Assembly: GCA_963851325.1 (NCBI GenBank)
Contig: CAWKOR010000001.1
Coordinates: 3,658,001 to 3,722,000, forward strand
Direction of reading: 5' to 3'
Length of the DNA stretch: 64,000 nt
Origin: DATGKG01 sp963851325
GTDB lineage: Bacteria > Desulfobacterota > Binatia > Binatales > Binataceae
In this document: in pieces, positions 41,743 to 50,648 of the stretch
Position numbering within the stretch: the first letter of the stretch is position 1
How the letters are laid out: every line of letters begins with the position of its first letter
Position numbers and translations under genes: made by a program
The notes under the pieces: model-generated
Databases searched by the model: none
The model's input: only the letters and a program-made list of their open reading frames with translations
Told to the model about the DNA's origin: nothing

Positions 41743-42831
41743 CTATTTGAAATCGATAACCGTGCGCGCGACCTCGCCCGCCTTCATCGCGCGGAACGCG
41801 TCGTTCACGTTGTCGAGTTTGTCGTGTTTGCTGATCATGTCGTCGAGGTTGAGCCGCCCTTGCAGATAGAAATCGATGTACTGCGGCATGTCGATGCGGA
41901 AGCGATTCGATCCCATGTTGCTGCCCTGCAGCTTGCGCTCAGTCAGGAACATATAGCCGTCGAGCTCGACCTTTTGTCCAACCGGAATCATGCCGATGAC
42001 AGTGGCAGTGCCGCCGGGCTTCACCGAGTTGAATGCCTGTTCCGCCGCGACCTTGAGGCCGATTGCTTCGAAGGAATAGTCGACCCCGGTGCCGCCGCTG
42101 AGCTTTTTGATTTCCTCGACCGGATCACTCGATGACGCATCGACGGTGTGGGTTGCACCGAGACGCTTGGCCATCGCGAGCTTGCCCTCGAATTTGTCCA
42201 CCGCGATGATCTGCCGCGCGCCCGCGATGCGCGCGCCCTGGATCGCCGCGAGGCCTACGCCACCCGCGCCGAACACCGCCACGGTCGAACCGGGCTCGAC
42301 CTTCGCCGTGCGCAGCACCGCACCGACGCCGGTGGTGACGCCGCATCCGATCAGCGCCGCGCGATCGAGCGGAATGTCTTCGCGAATCTTCACCAGCGCG
42401 TTCTCGTGCAGCAACATCTTCTCGCAGTAGGACGAAATGTCGAGGAACTGGTTGATGGGCTTGCCCTTCTGCGAGAGGCGCGGTTTGTCGTTGGCCGCGC
42501 GCTGAGTCGCCGCCTTGTTGGCGCATCGGTTCGGATGCCCCGACATGCACTGCTCGCAATATCCGCAGAACACCGAGAGACACGCGATGACGTGGTCGCC
42601 GGGTTTCACGTAGGTCACTTGCTTGCCGACTTCCTCGACGATTCCGGCCGCCTCGTGTCCGAGGATCGCGGGCGCGGGATAGGGATAAAAACCATCGACG
42701 AAATGCAGATCGCTGTGGCACACGCCGCTATGCGCCGTCTTGACCAGCACTTCGCGGTCCTGCGGCTTGTCGACCTCGACGTCCTCGATGGTCAGCGGTT
42801 GATTGGGGCCATGGAAGATGGCGGCTTTCAT
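41743..42831 (-). CDS. Zinc-dependent alcohol dehydrogenase (tandem copy 2)
   Basis: The 362-residue paralogue of the gene at 40627 shares the MKAAIFHGPNQPL start, the SGVCHSDLH and GHEAAG zinc sites, structural cysteines in FCGYCEQCMSGHPNRC and GAGGVGLAAIQGA. Long identical stretches (QVTYVKPGDHVIACLSVFCG in both) show a recent tandem duplication. Differences cluster in the substrate-side segments (for instance FVDGFYPYPAP versus FVDGLYMWPAP), suggesting the copies have different substrate ranges. It is transcribed first, then copy 1. Confidence 0.93.
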   Translation of the reverse strand: MKAAIFHGPNQPLTIEDVEVDKPQDREVLVKTAHSGVCHSDLHFVDGFYPYPAPAILGHEAAGIVEEVGKQVTYVKPGDHVIACLSVFCGYCEQCMSGHPNRCANKAATQRAANDKPRLSQKGKPINQFLDISSYCEKMLLHENALVKIREDIPLDRAALIGCGVTTGVGAVLRTAKVEPGSTVAVFGAGGVGLAAIQGARIAGARQIIAVDKFEGKLAMAKRLGATHTVDASSSDPVEEIKKLSGGTGVDYSFEAIGLKVAAEQAFNSVKPGGTATVIGMIPVGQKVELDGYMFLTERKLQGSNMGSNRFRIDMPQYIDFYLQGRLNLDDMISKHDKLDNVNDAFRAMKAGEVARTVIDFK

Positions 42832-42940
42832 TGAGTTGCTCCTTTAACGATTTCTGGGCGAGGGTGCGCGGCGGCAGCGCCGGCCTTCGTCGTCGAAGTT
42901 TCTTTACTACCACACTGTTCGCGCATTACCAGCGCGCCAT

Positions 42941-44509
42941 TCAAGGAAAGTAGCTGGCGGGAGTCTCTTGCGCGCTGACGACGACCGAGGGGATCTTGCC
43001 GGCGTCAGATTCGGCGCGCGCGAAGAGCACGCAACTGGCGTCGCGATAGATTGCCTTCCAATCCGACGCCGCCGCCATCACGGCCAGAGCAGGTGCATCG
43101 CGGCTGCGGAGCAAGATGAAATCATGTGGATATTTTCTCAAGACGGCGCCGGCGCCCCCTTCTCCGAAGTGAAATGCGAGGTAGTCGTCGATGACCTGCG
43201 AAGGGTAGACGGTGTCATAGCGCCCGTCGATGAAGACCTTGCTGGCGGGCGTCAAATGCCAAATCACATACTCGCCCCAATCGAAATCGCTCATCACGTT
43301 GCCGCTGAGATGCTTGAACCGCATGAAGCTCATCGCGCCGACGGGGCGTGGGCTACCCGCGCGCAGCGTGCTCGATAGCAGTCCGCTCACGATCAGTAGC
43401 GATGCTCCCATGCCGGCCACGAGGATCTGCTTAACCCGCGAAGCGCGATAAATGCTCGCGCGACCCAATGATGGTGCGTGTCGTGACAGCGCTATCGCCG
43501 TTGCGATCACGGCGAATGGAAGGTTTCGCATGGCTGCGAAGGCGGCCCCGATCATGACCGCGGCGATTGCCACCATCGCGGAGTCGCCGCCGCGCGGGTT
43601 GAGAACCCACGAGACCGCAAGCGCGAGGAACATGGTGATCGCCACGATGGAGGGCATTACGGCGACATGGTTCTCGCGCCACGTTGCAATGACCGATCTC
43701 ACCAGCGGTTGCCAATCGCTGATGACCTCGCGCGTGTGAGGATTCGTCATTGCGCGTCCGACCGCGTGCCAGGTGCCGAACCCATACGGCGTGAATGCCG
43801 TCACCAGCGCTGACGCGATGAGGATCGCGAGCAGCTTCGCGCCGACCCGCGGTCCACGGCCGCCGAGAATATCGGTCGTCATCCGCATCGCGCCAAACGT
43901 CGCCAAGGTCGCGAGGCCGATGATAAATCCGCCGTGGAGGTTAGCCCACAGCCACAGCATCGGAATCGCGATCAGGATCGGGGCCGCGCCGCGATAAGTG
44001 TATTTGGTCAGGATTGCGAGCAGGGCGCCCGTCATTGCAAAGGTGAAGAGCTGGGGGCGAAACTGTATCTGCGGCGCGATCGCGACCGCGGCGACGACGA
44101 GGATCGCCAACTGCAGCGTCATCGACGCTTCGGTCTCCGCAATTGCGATTGCGAGCGCGACTATCACGGCAGCGCAGCATCCGAACTTCATCAACTTCAG
44201 GCCGACGACTCCGCCGAAGTTGTACACCGCCCCCATGAGAAGCTCGCTCAGCCATTCGTGATTCAGCCACAGATGGCCAGGCGCCGAATATGAATAGGGA
44301 TCATGGAAGGCGAGGTGGCGCGTTGCGAGCATCGCGCGCCCGAATGCGACGTGTCCCCACAAATCCGGGTCGGCCCATCGCTGGATATCAGCGATCGCGA
44401 TCACGATGAGAATCAGCGCGGGCGAGTGCCGCAGGAGCGAGGTCTGCGGAAGCGAAAATCCCCGCGATGCAACGATCTCTTCCTTGGTGCGCATTTGCTT
44501 GCCGCGCAC
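42941..44509 (-). CDS. Multi-pass membrane protein, glycosyltransferase-like
   Basis: The 522-residue protein has about 10 hydrophobic segments. The N-terminal loop carries DPDLWGHVAFGRAML, HDPYSYSAPGHLWLNHEWLSELL, a pattern found in bacterial membrane proteins of unknown function near polysaccharide genes. The C-terminal periplasmic part has DFDWGEYVIWHL and VFIDGRYDTVYP. It is probably a lipid-linked sugar transferase of the GT-C fold, but no characterised homologue is clear to me. The start is a GTG at 44509, with ATG 44494 as the alternative. Confidence 0.6.
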   Translation of the reverse strand: MRGKQMRTKEEIVASRGFSLPQTSLLRHSPALILIVIAIADIQRWADPDLWGHVAFGRAMLATRHLAFHDPYSYSAPGHLWLNHEWLSELLMGAVYNFGGVVGLKLMKFGCCAAVIVALAIAIAETEASMTLQLAILVVAAVAIAPQIQFRPQLFTFAMTGALLAILTKYTYRGAAPILIAIPMLWLWANLHGGFIIGLATLATFGAMRMTTDILGGRGPRVGAKLLAILIASALVTAFTPYGFGTWHAVGRAMTNPHTREVISDWQPLVRSVIATWRENHVAVMPSIVAITMFLALAVSWVLNPRGGDSAMVAIAAVMIGAAFAAMRNLPFAVIATAIALSRHAPSLGRASIYRASRVKQILVAGMGASLLIVSGLLSSTLRAGSPRPVGAMSFMRFKHLSGNVMSDFDWGEYVIWHLTPASKVFIDGRYDTVYPSQVIDDYLAFHFGEGGAGAVLRKYPHDFILLRSRDAPALAVMAAASDWKAIYRDASCVLFARAESDAGKIPSVVVSAQETPASYFP

Positions 44510-44543
44510 GATATCAGCATGTTGGAGATGATGAGACTACATG

Positions 44544-45683
44544 TCAGCGCGGCGCTCTCGGTCGAAGCGGCTGATCGCCGGTGTCGGGCGCGAGTTCGGT
44601 CGGTTCCGGATGTTCGACATTGACGTAGAGGGTCTGCGTTGGAAACGCAAACTGGATTTTTGCGTCGCCGAACTTCTTGAACAGGCTCAGATTGACCTCG
44701 TGCTGAACGTCGAGATAGACGCGATAATCGGTGGACTGCACAAAGTACACGATTCGAAAATTGAGCGACGAGTTGCCGTACTCCCGAAAGCGCGCGCGAT
44801 CGAAGCGCGCCAACTCGACGCCGCCTACTACTTCACGCACCATCTCGGGAATCGCTTTCAGTTTTTCGTGAGGCGTGTTGTAGGTGACACCGACATCAAG
44901 CAGCACCCGTCGCTCGCTCGAATGCTCGTAATTGTGGATGCGCGATTTGAGCAGATCGCTGTTCGAGATGATCAGCTCTTCGCCATCGATGCTGCGGATG
45001 CGGGTCGTCTTTATTCCGACGTATTCGACGGTTCCGGTGAGGTCGTCGACCACGATGAAGTGGCCGACCGCAAACGGCTTGTCTAAAAGAATCGAGAGCG
45101 AGGCAAACAGATCGCCCAGGATATTCTGCAGCGCGAGCGCCACCGCGACTCCGCCTACCCCTAACCCGGCAATCAGCGTGGTCACGTTGATCTGCAGGTT
45201 GCTCATGATGAGCAGCACGATCATCGACCACACCGCGACGCGGGTCAGGAAGCGCAACGCGCTTACGGCGGTGGCGAGCCCCGCCTGGGTATGCGATTCC
45301 TCGTTCTTCTCGACGAATTCCTGCAATCCCCATGAGACCGCATGATTGAGCCACACGCCGGCCTGGCAAAGCAGCACCACCGAGAATGTGATGTGTGCAT
45401 CGTCTTCCGCGCGGGCCGACAGGTACAGCAGCGGACAGGCGAGGTACAGCGACGAGGCAAGCAGGAACAGCGGATGGGTCCGCGAAATCAATCCGGAAAT
45501 GAGTTCCTCGACATGCGCTCGAGTCAGCGCCGTGATCACGCTCACTCGAGCTGCGACAGTCCGGCGGATCCATAACAGGACCGCGAAGAGGATTGCCGCT
45601 ACGGCGAAGAATGCGATCCACATCGAGAGTGGGTTGCCATAAAACTTCCACCCCAAGGGACCGCTTGAGTACGCGAATCTCAT
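44544..45683 (-). CDS. MscS-family mechanosensitive ion channel (first of two)
   Basis: From ATG 45683 the protein is 379 residues: four hydrophobic N-terminal segments, then the MscS core with the pore helix and the beta domain GVGGVAVALALQNILGDLFASLSIL followed by FAVGHFIVVDDLTGTVEYVGIKTTRIRS (described in parts). It opens under membrane tension to release solutes. Its ATG overlaps the TGA of the upstream MscS gene (a TCATGA overlap), so they are translationally coupled. A frame open to 45806 was cut back to this overlap. Confidence 0.9.
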   Translation of the reverse strand: MRFAYSSGPLGWKFYGNPLSMWIAFFAVAAILFAVLLWIRRTVAARVSVITALTRAHVEELISGLISRTHPLFLLASSLYLACPLLYLSARAEDDAHITFSVVLLCQAGVWLNHAVSWGLQEFVEKNEESHTQAGLATAVSALRFLTRVAVWSMIVLLIMSNLQINVTTLIAGLGVGGVAVALALQNILGDLFASLSILLDKPFAVGHFIVVDDLTGTVEYVGIKTTRIRSIDGEELIISNSDLLKSRIHNYEHSSERRVLLDVGVTYNTPHEKLKAIPEMVREVVGGVELARFDRARFREYGNSSLNFRIVYFVQSTDYRVYLDVQHEVNLSLFKKFGDAKIQFAFPTQTLYVNVEHPEPTELAPDTGDQPLRPRAPR

Positions 45684-46813
45684 GAATCGGTTTCTCGATG
45701 AAGCCCTTGCGATGGCGGTTGAGACGCCTGGGCTCGTCCGTCGCCGTTGGGAGCGAGAACTCGCGCCTGGATCTCCTGCAGTTCGGCGCGCGCCTTCGGA
45801 AGGCACTGCGGATATTTGCGCTGCACGAAATCGAGCAACTTCTCACGCACCTCGCATCGCAGGTCGAAGGTCGCACCCGAATCGGCCGCGCTCATCAACG
45901 CTCGCACCTGGATGGTATGCTCACTGGCATCGGTAACCTGCATCGCAGCGACTTTCTTGTCCCATCGGCTACTGTTCTGAAGAACCTTCTGGAACTCCTC
46001 TCGCAGTGGATCGATCGGCATCGAGTAGTCGAGATAAAGATACGCATAGCCGAGCAGGTTGGCGGTTCTCCGGGTCCAGTTCTGAAACGGATGCTGGATG
46101 AAGTAGGACAGCGGCACGATTAGGCGGCGCAAATCCCAGGTCCGAACCACCACGTAGGTCGTGGTGATCTCCTCGATCCAGCCCCATTCATTTTCGGCGA
46201 TCACCACATCTTCAATGCGAATCGGCTCGGTCATCGCGATCTGAAGGCCCGCGATAAGGTTCTCGATTGCCGGCCGCGCCGCCATGCTGACCACCAATCC
46301 TGCCAATCCGGCCGAAGCCAGGACGCTGGCGCCGATCGCCTTGGCCCAATCGAAAGTGGTTAGCGCGATTCCCAGCGCCACCACAAAGACCACGAATTCA
46401 GCCACTCGCCGGAATACCGTGAACTGGGTGCGGATCCGGCGCGCGCGCAGGTTATCGCCGACCTCGATGCGAAATTTCTCCACCACTACGTCCTGAACGA
46501 TGTTGATCACTCTCACCAACAGCCATGCGATGCTCGCGATCACCGCCAAGCCGATGGCGTGCCCGAGAGGTTCGGCAAAGGCCGGTGAAAGTTTCAGCGA
46601 GGGCATCACCAGGTCGAGCCCGAGCAACGGGAAGAGAATTCGCAATGGAGCTTTGCAGTAGCGGTTGAACGAATCGTCCAAGGCGCTGCGCGTTCGCGCT
46701 GCAAACCGGCGCAAGCCTTCGAAAACGATGGCGTGAATTACGAGACCGGCGGCGAGGGCCGCCGCGACAATCGCAAGCTGTGTTCCGAGGGTAAACCAAT
46801 CCAGGTTGTACAT
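45680..46813 (-). CDS. MscS-family mechanosensitive ion channel (second of two)
   Basis: The 377-residue protein has about four membrane segments, then an MscS core with GLAGLVVSMAARPAIENLIAGLQIAMTEPIRI and ENEWGWIEEITTTYVVVRTWD. It differs from its neighbour in the pore lining, where Ala-Arg-Pro replaces the usual Ala/Gly pattern, so conductance or gating may differ. Its stop overlaps the start of the next MscS gene. Two different MscS subunits made from one message could form mixed heptamers, which is inference. Confidence 0.88.
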   Translation of the reverse strand: MYNLDWFTLGTQLAIVAAALAAGLVIHAIVFEGLRRFAARTRSALDDSFNRYCKAPLRILFPLLGLDLVMPSLKLSPAFAEPLGHAIGLAVIASIAWLLVRVINIVQDVVVEKFRIEVGDNLRARRIRTQFTVFRRVAEFVVFVVALGIALTTFDWAKAIGASVLASAGLAGLVVSMAARPAIENLIAGLQIAMTEPIRIEDVVIAENEWGWIEEITTTYVVVRTWDLRRLIVPLSYFIQHPFQNWTRRTANLLGYAYLYLDYSMPIDPLREEFQKVLQNSSRWDKKVAAMQVTDASEHTIQVRALMSAADSGATFDLRCEVREKLLDFVQRKYPQCLPKARAELQEIQARVLAPNGDGRAQASQPPSQGLHRETDS

Positions 46814-47048
46814 GTGGCCCCGCCTTCCGCCTTCAGAAATTGCATCGTGTCGAGCTGGAAGGCTCGAAGCAGCGCAACAGTAAAGACGAAGTTCTAGCTT
46901 GGGTTAATCATCGCCAAGGCCGGACTGCATCACTGGAGCGGACGAGATGCCGGCCGAGGCGCTAAAGCAATTGCGACTTGACGCCGGATTGCTTGATCTA
47001 ACTACGAGTATGGGGAGGCTGCGTGACGAGAGCAACCTCCCACTCTCT

Positions 47049-47909
47049 TCAGGTGTGCGCGGAGATCAGGAGCGTTTGATTGTTACAACGCATCTTGCCG
47101 TCGGCGCCTACGTACGGGCGAGCTTCCTTGATTACCACTTCCTCCAGCTTGCGCTGTATTTCGGCGGGCTGCGCCGCCATCGCGTTGCGGAAATCGTAAG
47201 AAATATCGCGCCGCGATTCGAGGAACTTCTCAGGCGAATCGAATTCGAACGTCACATTCATCGGCTCAACTTTGAAATCGCGAAATCCCGCGCTCGTCAG
47301 CGCGCGCTCCAGAATGCTGGTATCCGCGAGGCTCATCGGATTGGGCGTGCCCGGCGGAGGCGGCGCGATCCCCAGCATCGCGCGAACCTGCGGTCCCGCG
47401 ATCGTGATCATGGGTACCTTGTCACCCGCGTCCCACACCGCGGTTGCGAGCCAGGCGCCCGGTTTGAGGAGATCGTGGATCCCACGCACCGCGGCGGCAA
47501 GATCCGGCACGAACATCAGGCCCCATCGACATACCACCGCATCGAACGATGCCGCGTCCTCTTTCAGCGACGCCGCATCACCTTCGCGATACTCCACATT
47601 GGTCAGCCCCAGCGCGGCGGCGCGACGCCGCGCGACATCCAGCATGCCGGATGAATGATCGACGCCGATCACGCGTCCGTTCGATCCCACTGCGCGAGCC
47701 GCGGTGATAGCGGGTTCGCCGGTACCGGTCGCGATATCGAGCACGCGATCGCCGGGCTTGATCCTCGCCAGTTCAACAATGCGATTGCTGACCGGCTGGG
47801 CCGCGCGCTCGAACAAGGGCCACCACTTTTCCCATCCGGCGGCGGCTGCGTCCCAGCTTGAACGTGATTCGCGTTTGAAACGTTCGGCATCGAAAGTCTG
47901 GCTGCTCAT
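47049..47909 (-). CDS. SAM-dependent class I methyltransferase
   Basis: The 286-residue protein has the SAM-binding motif VLDIATGTGEPAI (near residue 55), VIGVDHSSGMLDVA and the acidic VVCRWGLMFVPD, all typical of UbiE/Ubiquinone-type methyltransferases. The substrate cannot be predicted. AGGAGGT precedes the ATG at 47909. The segment before it on the plus strand (46814-47048) has no gene that I can support. Confidence 0.85.
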   Translation of the reverse strand: MSSQTFDAERFKRESRSSWDAAAAGWEKWWPLFERAAQPVSNRIVELARIKPGDRVLDIATGTGEPAITAARAVGSNGRVIGVDHSSGMLDVARRRAAALGLTNVEYREGDAASLKEDAASFDAVVCRWGLMFVPDLAAAVRGIHDLLKPGAWLATAVWDAGDKVPMITIAGPQVRAMLGIAPPPPGTPNPMSLADTSILERALTSAGFRDFKVEPMNVTFEFDSPEKFLESRRDISYDFRNAMAAQPAEIQRKLEEVVIKEARPYVGADGKMRCNNQTLLISAHT

Positions 47910-47953
47910 CTGCGACCTCCTGGGCGACCTCCTGAACGATCAAAGATTAGTCA

Positions 47954-49357
47954 TCAGCGAGAAAGGACCACAACCCCACGCTCGCGCGCGAGGACCCGCG
48001 GGTACTCGTGACGCACCCGCGCGGATGCCGCCGCATTCACGCCGTGCTCGGCGAGGATAACGACGGTCGAGGTCGCGGTGTTTGGATCGTAGCCGACGGC
48101 AGTATCGCGCAGCGGTGGATAGAGGTAGTAGCGAACTACCTCGACCGCGAACGCCGGCACCACAGCCATCGTATCGCCGGGGCGGAGGCTCGCTTGCGCG
48201 ACGCGCGCGGCCTCGTGCCAGTCCGCGTCATGAGTCTTCAGAGAATATGAGTGGATATGTCCGAGCGCGAGAATAACTACCGCTACCGCAGCGATTGCGC
48301 GCGCAGTTGTATTGGATAATTCAACTATGCCCAATGCGATGAAGATAAAGAATGCGGGGAATGAGTATATGGCGTAGCGCTCCATGAACATCGGACGCCA
48401 CAGCAAGGAACCGATCACCAGAAGGATCGGCGGGGCCCACATCAGCAGAAAGGTGAAGGCGATCGCGCCTCGCGCGTGTTGCCAGCCTCGCCAACCCCCC
48501 CACGCTGCGAGCGCGAACAGGACAGGAAACGCAATGCTGCCAGTGGCTTTGTTGAAAAATGCCGCGGGTTCCCACCATGGCGGTCCAGTCAGCCAGTCCA
48601 TTTTCCCGGCCGCGAGGACCTCGCGACCTACCTGGACCAGAACGAAGAAGGTAGGTGAGAGAATGGCTATTCCTGCGAGTATCGCTATTCCGGTAGTGAC
48701 TACTGACCTTATGCGATCCTGATAGTCAATTTGTGGCCGCGCAAGAATTGCGAATAGCCAGATCCCCTCAACCGCGACCATCGAAAAGGTAATCATGTTT
48801 ACCGCGATTAACGCAGCTGTGAGGGGCACCAGTACTATATAGTCAACCATCGATCGGCGGCGGAGCGCCCGCAGGAACCACCATAGATGTGCCACCGCGA
48901 GTGCGAGCAGCAGGCCATACATGCGCAACTCCCGATCGTATTTGATGGTGACCAGGCTGACTCCGGTGATCAGCGCACTTAGCGCAGCAATCAGGTCAAC
49001 CTCCGATTGAGGCAGGCGCGCGAGGTCGCCCGCGACCCTGATGCGAAAGACCTCACGCGTCAGCGGAAACATCAGGATGATCGTCAGCAGGCCGAAGAGC
49101 GCCGAGAGCGAGCGCATCGCGAACAGGCTGTCGCCAAAAATGGCGATCCATCCGTGCAGCATCAGATCGTGAAACGGCAGCTTCCCAGCGTTGTGAGTCT
49201 GTTGAATCGCGATGACGTTGTGGATCGAAGGCGCGTCCGCAGCGGCCCACGTCGCGCCTTCGTCGGGAGACATCTGCAGCGCGCCGAGGTGAACAAATCG
49301 TAGATACGCGCCGGCGAGCAGCGCGACCAACATAATGACCAGTGCAATCCTGCTCAT
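47954..49357 (-). CDS. Multi-pass GT39-like membrane glycosyltransferase
   Basis: From ATG 49357 the protein has 467 residues with many hydrophobic segments. The first loop has MSPDEGATWAAADAPSIHNVIAIQQTHNAGKLPFHDLMLHGW (in parts), where DEG matches the catalytic Asp-Glu of GT39/ArnT-type transferases. A frame open to 49537 was trimmed to the Met before the first hydrophobic stretch. It lies 35 bases downstream of an HU-family gene. The function is probably surface sugar transfer. Confidence 0.72.
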   Translation of the reverse strand: MSRIALVIMLVALLAGAYLRFVHLGALQMSPDEGATWAAADAPSIHNVIAIQQTHNAGKLPFHDLMLHGWIAIFGDSLFAMRSLSALFGLLTIILMFPLTREVFRIRVAGDLARLPQSEVDLIAALSALITGVSLVTIKYDRELRMYGLLLALAVAHLWWFLRALRRRSMVDYIVLVPLTAALIAVNMITFSMVAVEGIWLFAILARPQIDYQDRIRSVVTTGIAILAGIAILSPTFFVLVQVGREVLAAGKMDWLTGPPWWEPAAFFNKATGSIAFPVLFALAAWGGWRGWQHARGAIAFTFLLMWAPPILLVIGSLLWRPMFMERYAIYSFPAFFIFIALGIVELSNTTARAIAAVAVVILALGHIHSYSLKTHDADWHEAARVAQASLRPGDTMAVVPAFAVEVVRYYLYPPLRDTAVGYDPNTATSTVVILAEHGVNAAASARVRHEYPRVLARERGVVVLSR

Positions 49358-49392
49358 CGCGCGAGGCTTTTCGCGCAAGCGACCGGCATGCT

Positions 49393-49662
49393 CTACAGCC
49401 CCTTTTTGAGTTCGGGTGCGGCGCGAAATCCGATGCTGCGGGCGGCGGGGATCGTCATGGCGGTGTTGGTGCGCGGATTGAAACCCGGACGCGCCTTGCG
49501 GCGCCGCACCGAAAAGGTGCCGAAGCGGGGAACCCAAAAGCGCTTCTCTTTTTTGATCGAGCGAGCGATCTGATCGAAGGTTTCATCGATGATTCTCGCC
49601 ACGGTCCTTTTTGGCTGATCGATCTCTTTCGCTACCGCTTCGATGAGTTCCGCCTTGGTCAT
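49393..49662 (-). CDS. HU/IHF-family DNA-binding protein
   Basis: The 89-residue protein has the HU fold: MTKAELIEAVAKEI, IIDETFDQIARSIKKEKRFWVPRFGTFSV and NPRTNTAMTIPAARSIGFRAAPELK, with the DNA-contacting arm residues R and NPRT. The length and the RFGTFSV segment fit the HU/IHF group; which one is uncertain. It bends DNA and compacts the nucleoid. A GT39-like gene follows 35 bases away. Confidence 0.9.
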   Translation of the reverse strand: MTKAELIEAVAKEIDQPKRTVARIIDETFDQIARSIKKEKRFWVPRFGTFSVRRRKARPGFNPRTNTAMTIPAARSIGFRAAPELKKGL

Positions 49663-49717
49663 GAGGGTTAATTAAGCCGGGGCCATGCCAGGCGCAAGAC
49701 TTGCCGATGCGGAGGGC

Positions 49718-50644
49718 TCAGTTTGCGCGCCGCCGTTCAACCTCGCGCCACGCCAGTCCCCATCGCACGCCCTGATCGCTGACGATGACGCTCGCAATAT
49801 TGAAGTGCCGCATGGTGCGCTCGAGGATCGAAGAGCCGGCGAATATGACATCGGCGCGGGCTTCGAGCAGGCCGGGAATTTTCTTGCGCTCGGCCAGCGG
49901 AACATCGCCGAAGCGCTTAACTATCGCCGCAACCTCTTCGAGTTGGAGCACGTGACCTTGCACCCGTGCGGCGTCGTAGTCACGCATGCCCATCGATACC
50001 GCGGCGATAGTCGTTACGGTGCCGGCGATACCGACCAGCACGTCCGGTCGGAACAACCATCCGAGCTTTTCAAGGTATTCGTCGATAGTCGCGATCAGTT
50101 GGTCGTTTTCTTCCTTCGATGGCGGGTCGTGTTGGATGATTCGCTCCGTCAGTCGCACCGATCCGATCTGCATACTCACGCTGGCGAGGTCGCGGCCGGG
50201 CTCGGAGCGAATCAGCTCGGTCGAGCCGCCGCCGATATCCTCGATTAGGAGGCGCGCGTTGGGGTCGAGTTTGAGCGAACGCTCGACCGCCAGCCGCGAA
50301 AGCTCCGCCTCTTCGAGGCCGGGAATCACTTTCAGATCGACGCCGGTCTTTTTCTTCACGCGCTCGATGAAATCGGCGCCATCGGCGGCGTCGCGCAGTG
50401 CGCTGGTGGCGGCCGCGATGATCATTTCAGCGCCGGCCGCGCGCGCTTCGTCGGCAAACTCAGCGATGGTGTCGAGGGTGTTTTGTGCGGCCTGCGGGTC
50501 GAGATTGCCGGTGCGATCGACGCCTTTTCCGAGTCGAGTGATTCGCGAGCGCTCGATGATCGATTTCAGGTTGCCGTCGGCCTGTGTTTCGACCAACAGC
50601 ATCAGGACCGTATTGGTGCCGACGTTAAAGGATGCGAGCCTCAC
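49718..50644 (-). CDS. Exopolyphosphatase/guanosine pentaphosphatase (Ppx/GppA) family protein
   Basis: From the GTG start at 50644 the protein is 308 residues, with SFNVGTNTVLMLLVE (P-loop-like ASKHA start), the acidic ATSALRDAADG and IEDIGGGSTELI motifs. The family degrades polyphosphate or pppGpp. Which of the two is uncertain. The GTG lies five bases after the trmFO stop. A frame open to 50785 was cut, since it only reads out of frame through trmFO. Confidence 0.88.
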   Translation of the reverse strand: MRLASFNVGTNTVLMLLVETQADGNLKSIIERSRITRLGKGVDRTGNLDPQAAQNTLDTIAEFADEARAAGAEMIIAAATSALRDAADGADFIERVKKKTGVDLKVIPGLEEAELSRLAVERSLKLDPNARLLIEDIGGGSTELIRSEPGRDLASVSMQIGSVRLTERIIQHDPPSKEENDQLIATIDEYLEKLGWLFRPDVLVGIAGTVTTIAAVSMGMRDYDAARVQGHVLQLEEVAAIVKRFGDVPLAERKKIPGLLEARADVIFAGSSILERTMRHFNIASVIVSDQGVRWGLAWREVERRRAN

Positions 50645-50648
50645 GCGA

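Noticed and set aside
46947..47654. 235-residue plus-strand open frame
   Set aside because: Antisense to the methyltransferase, which has the SAM motif and a good ribosome-binding site.
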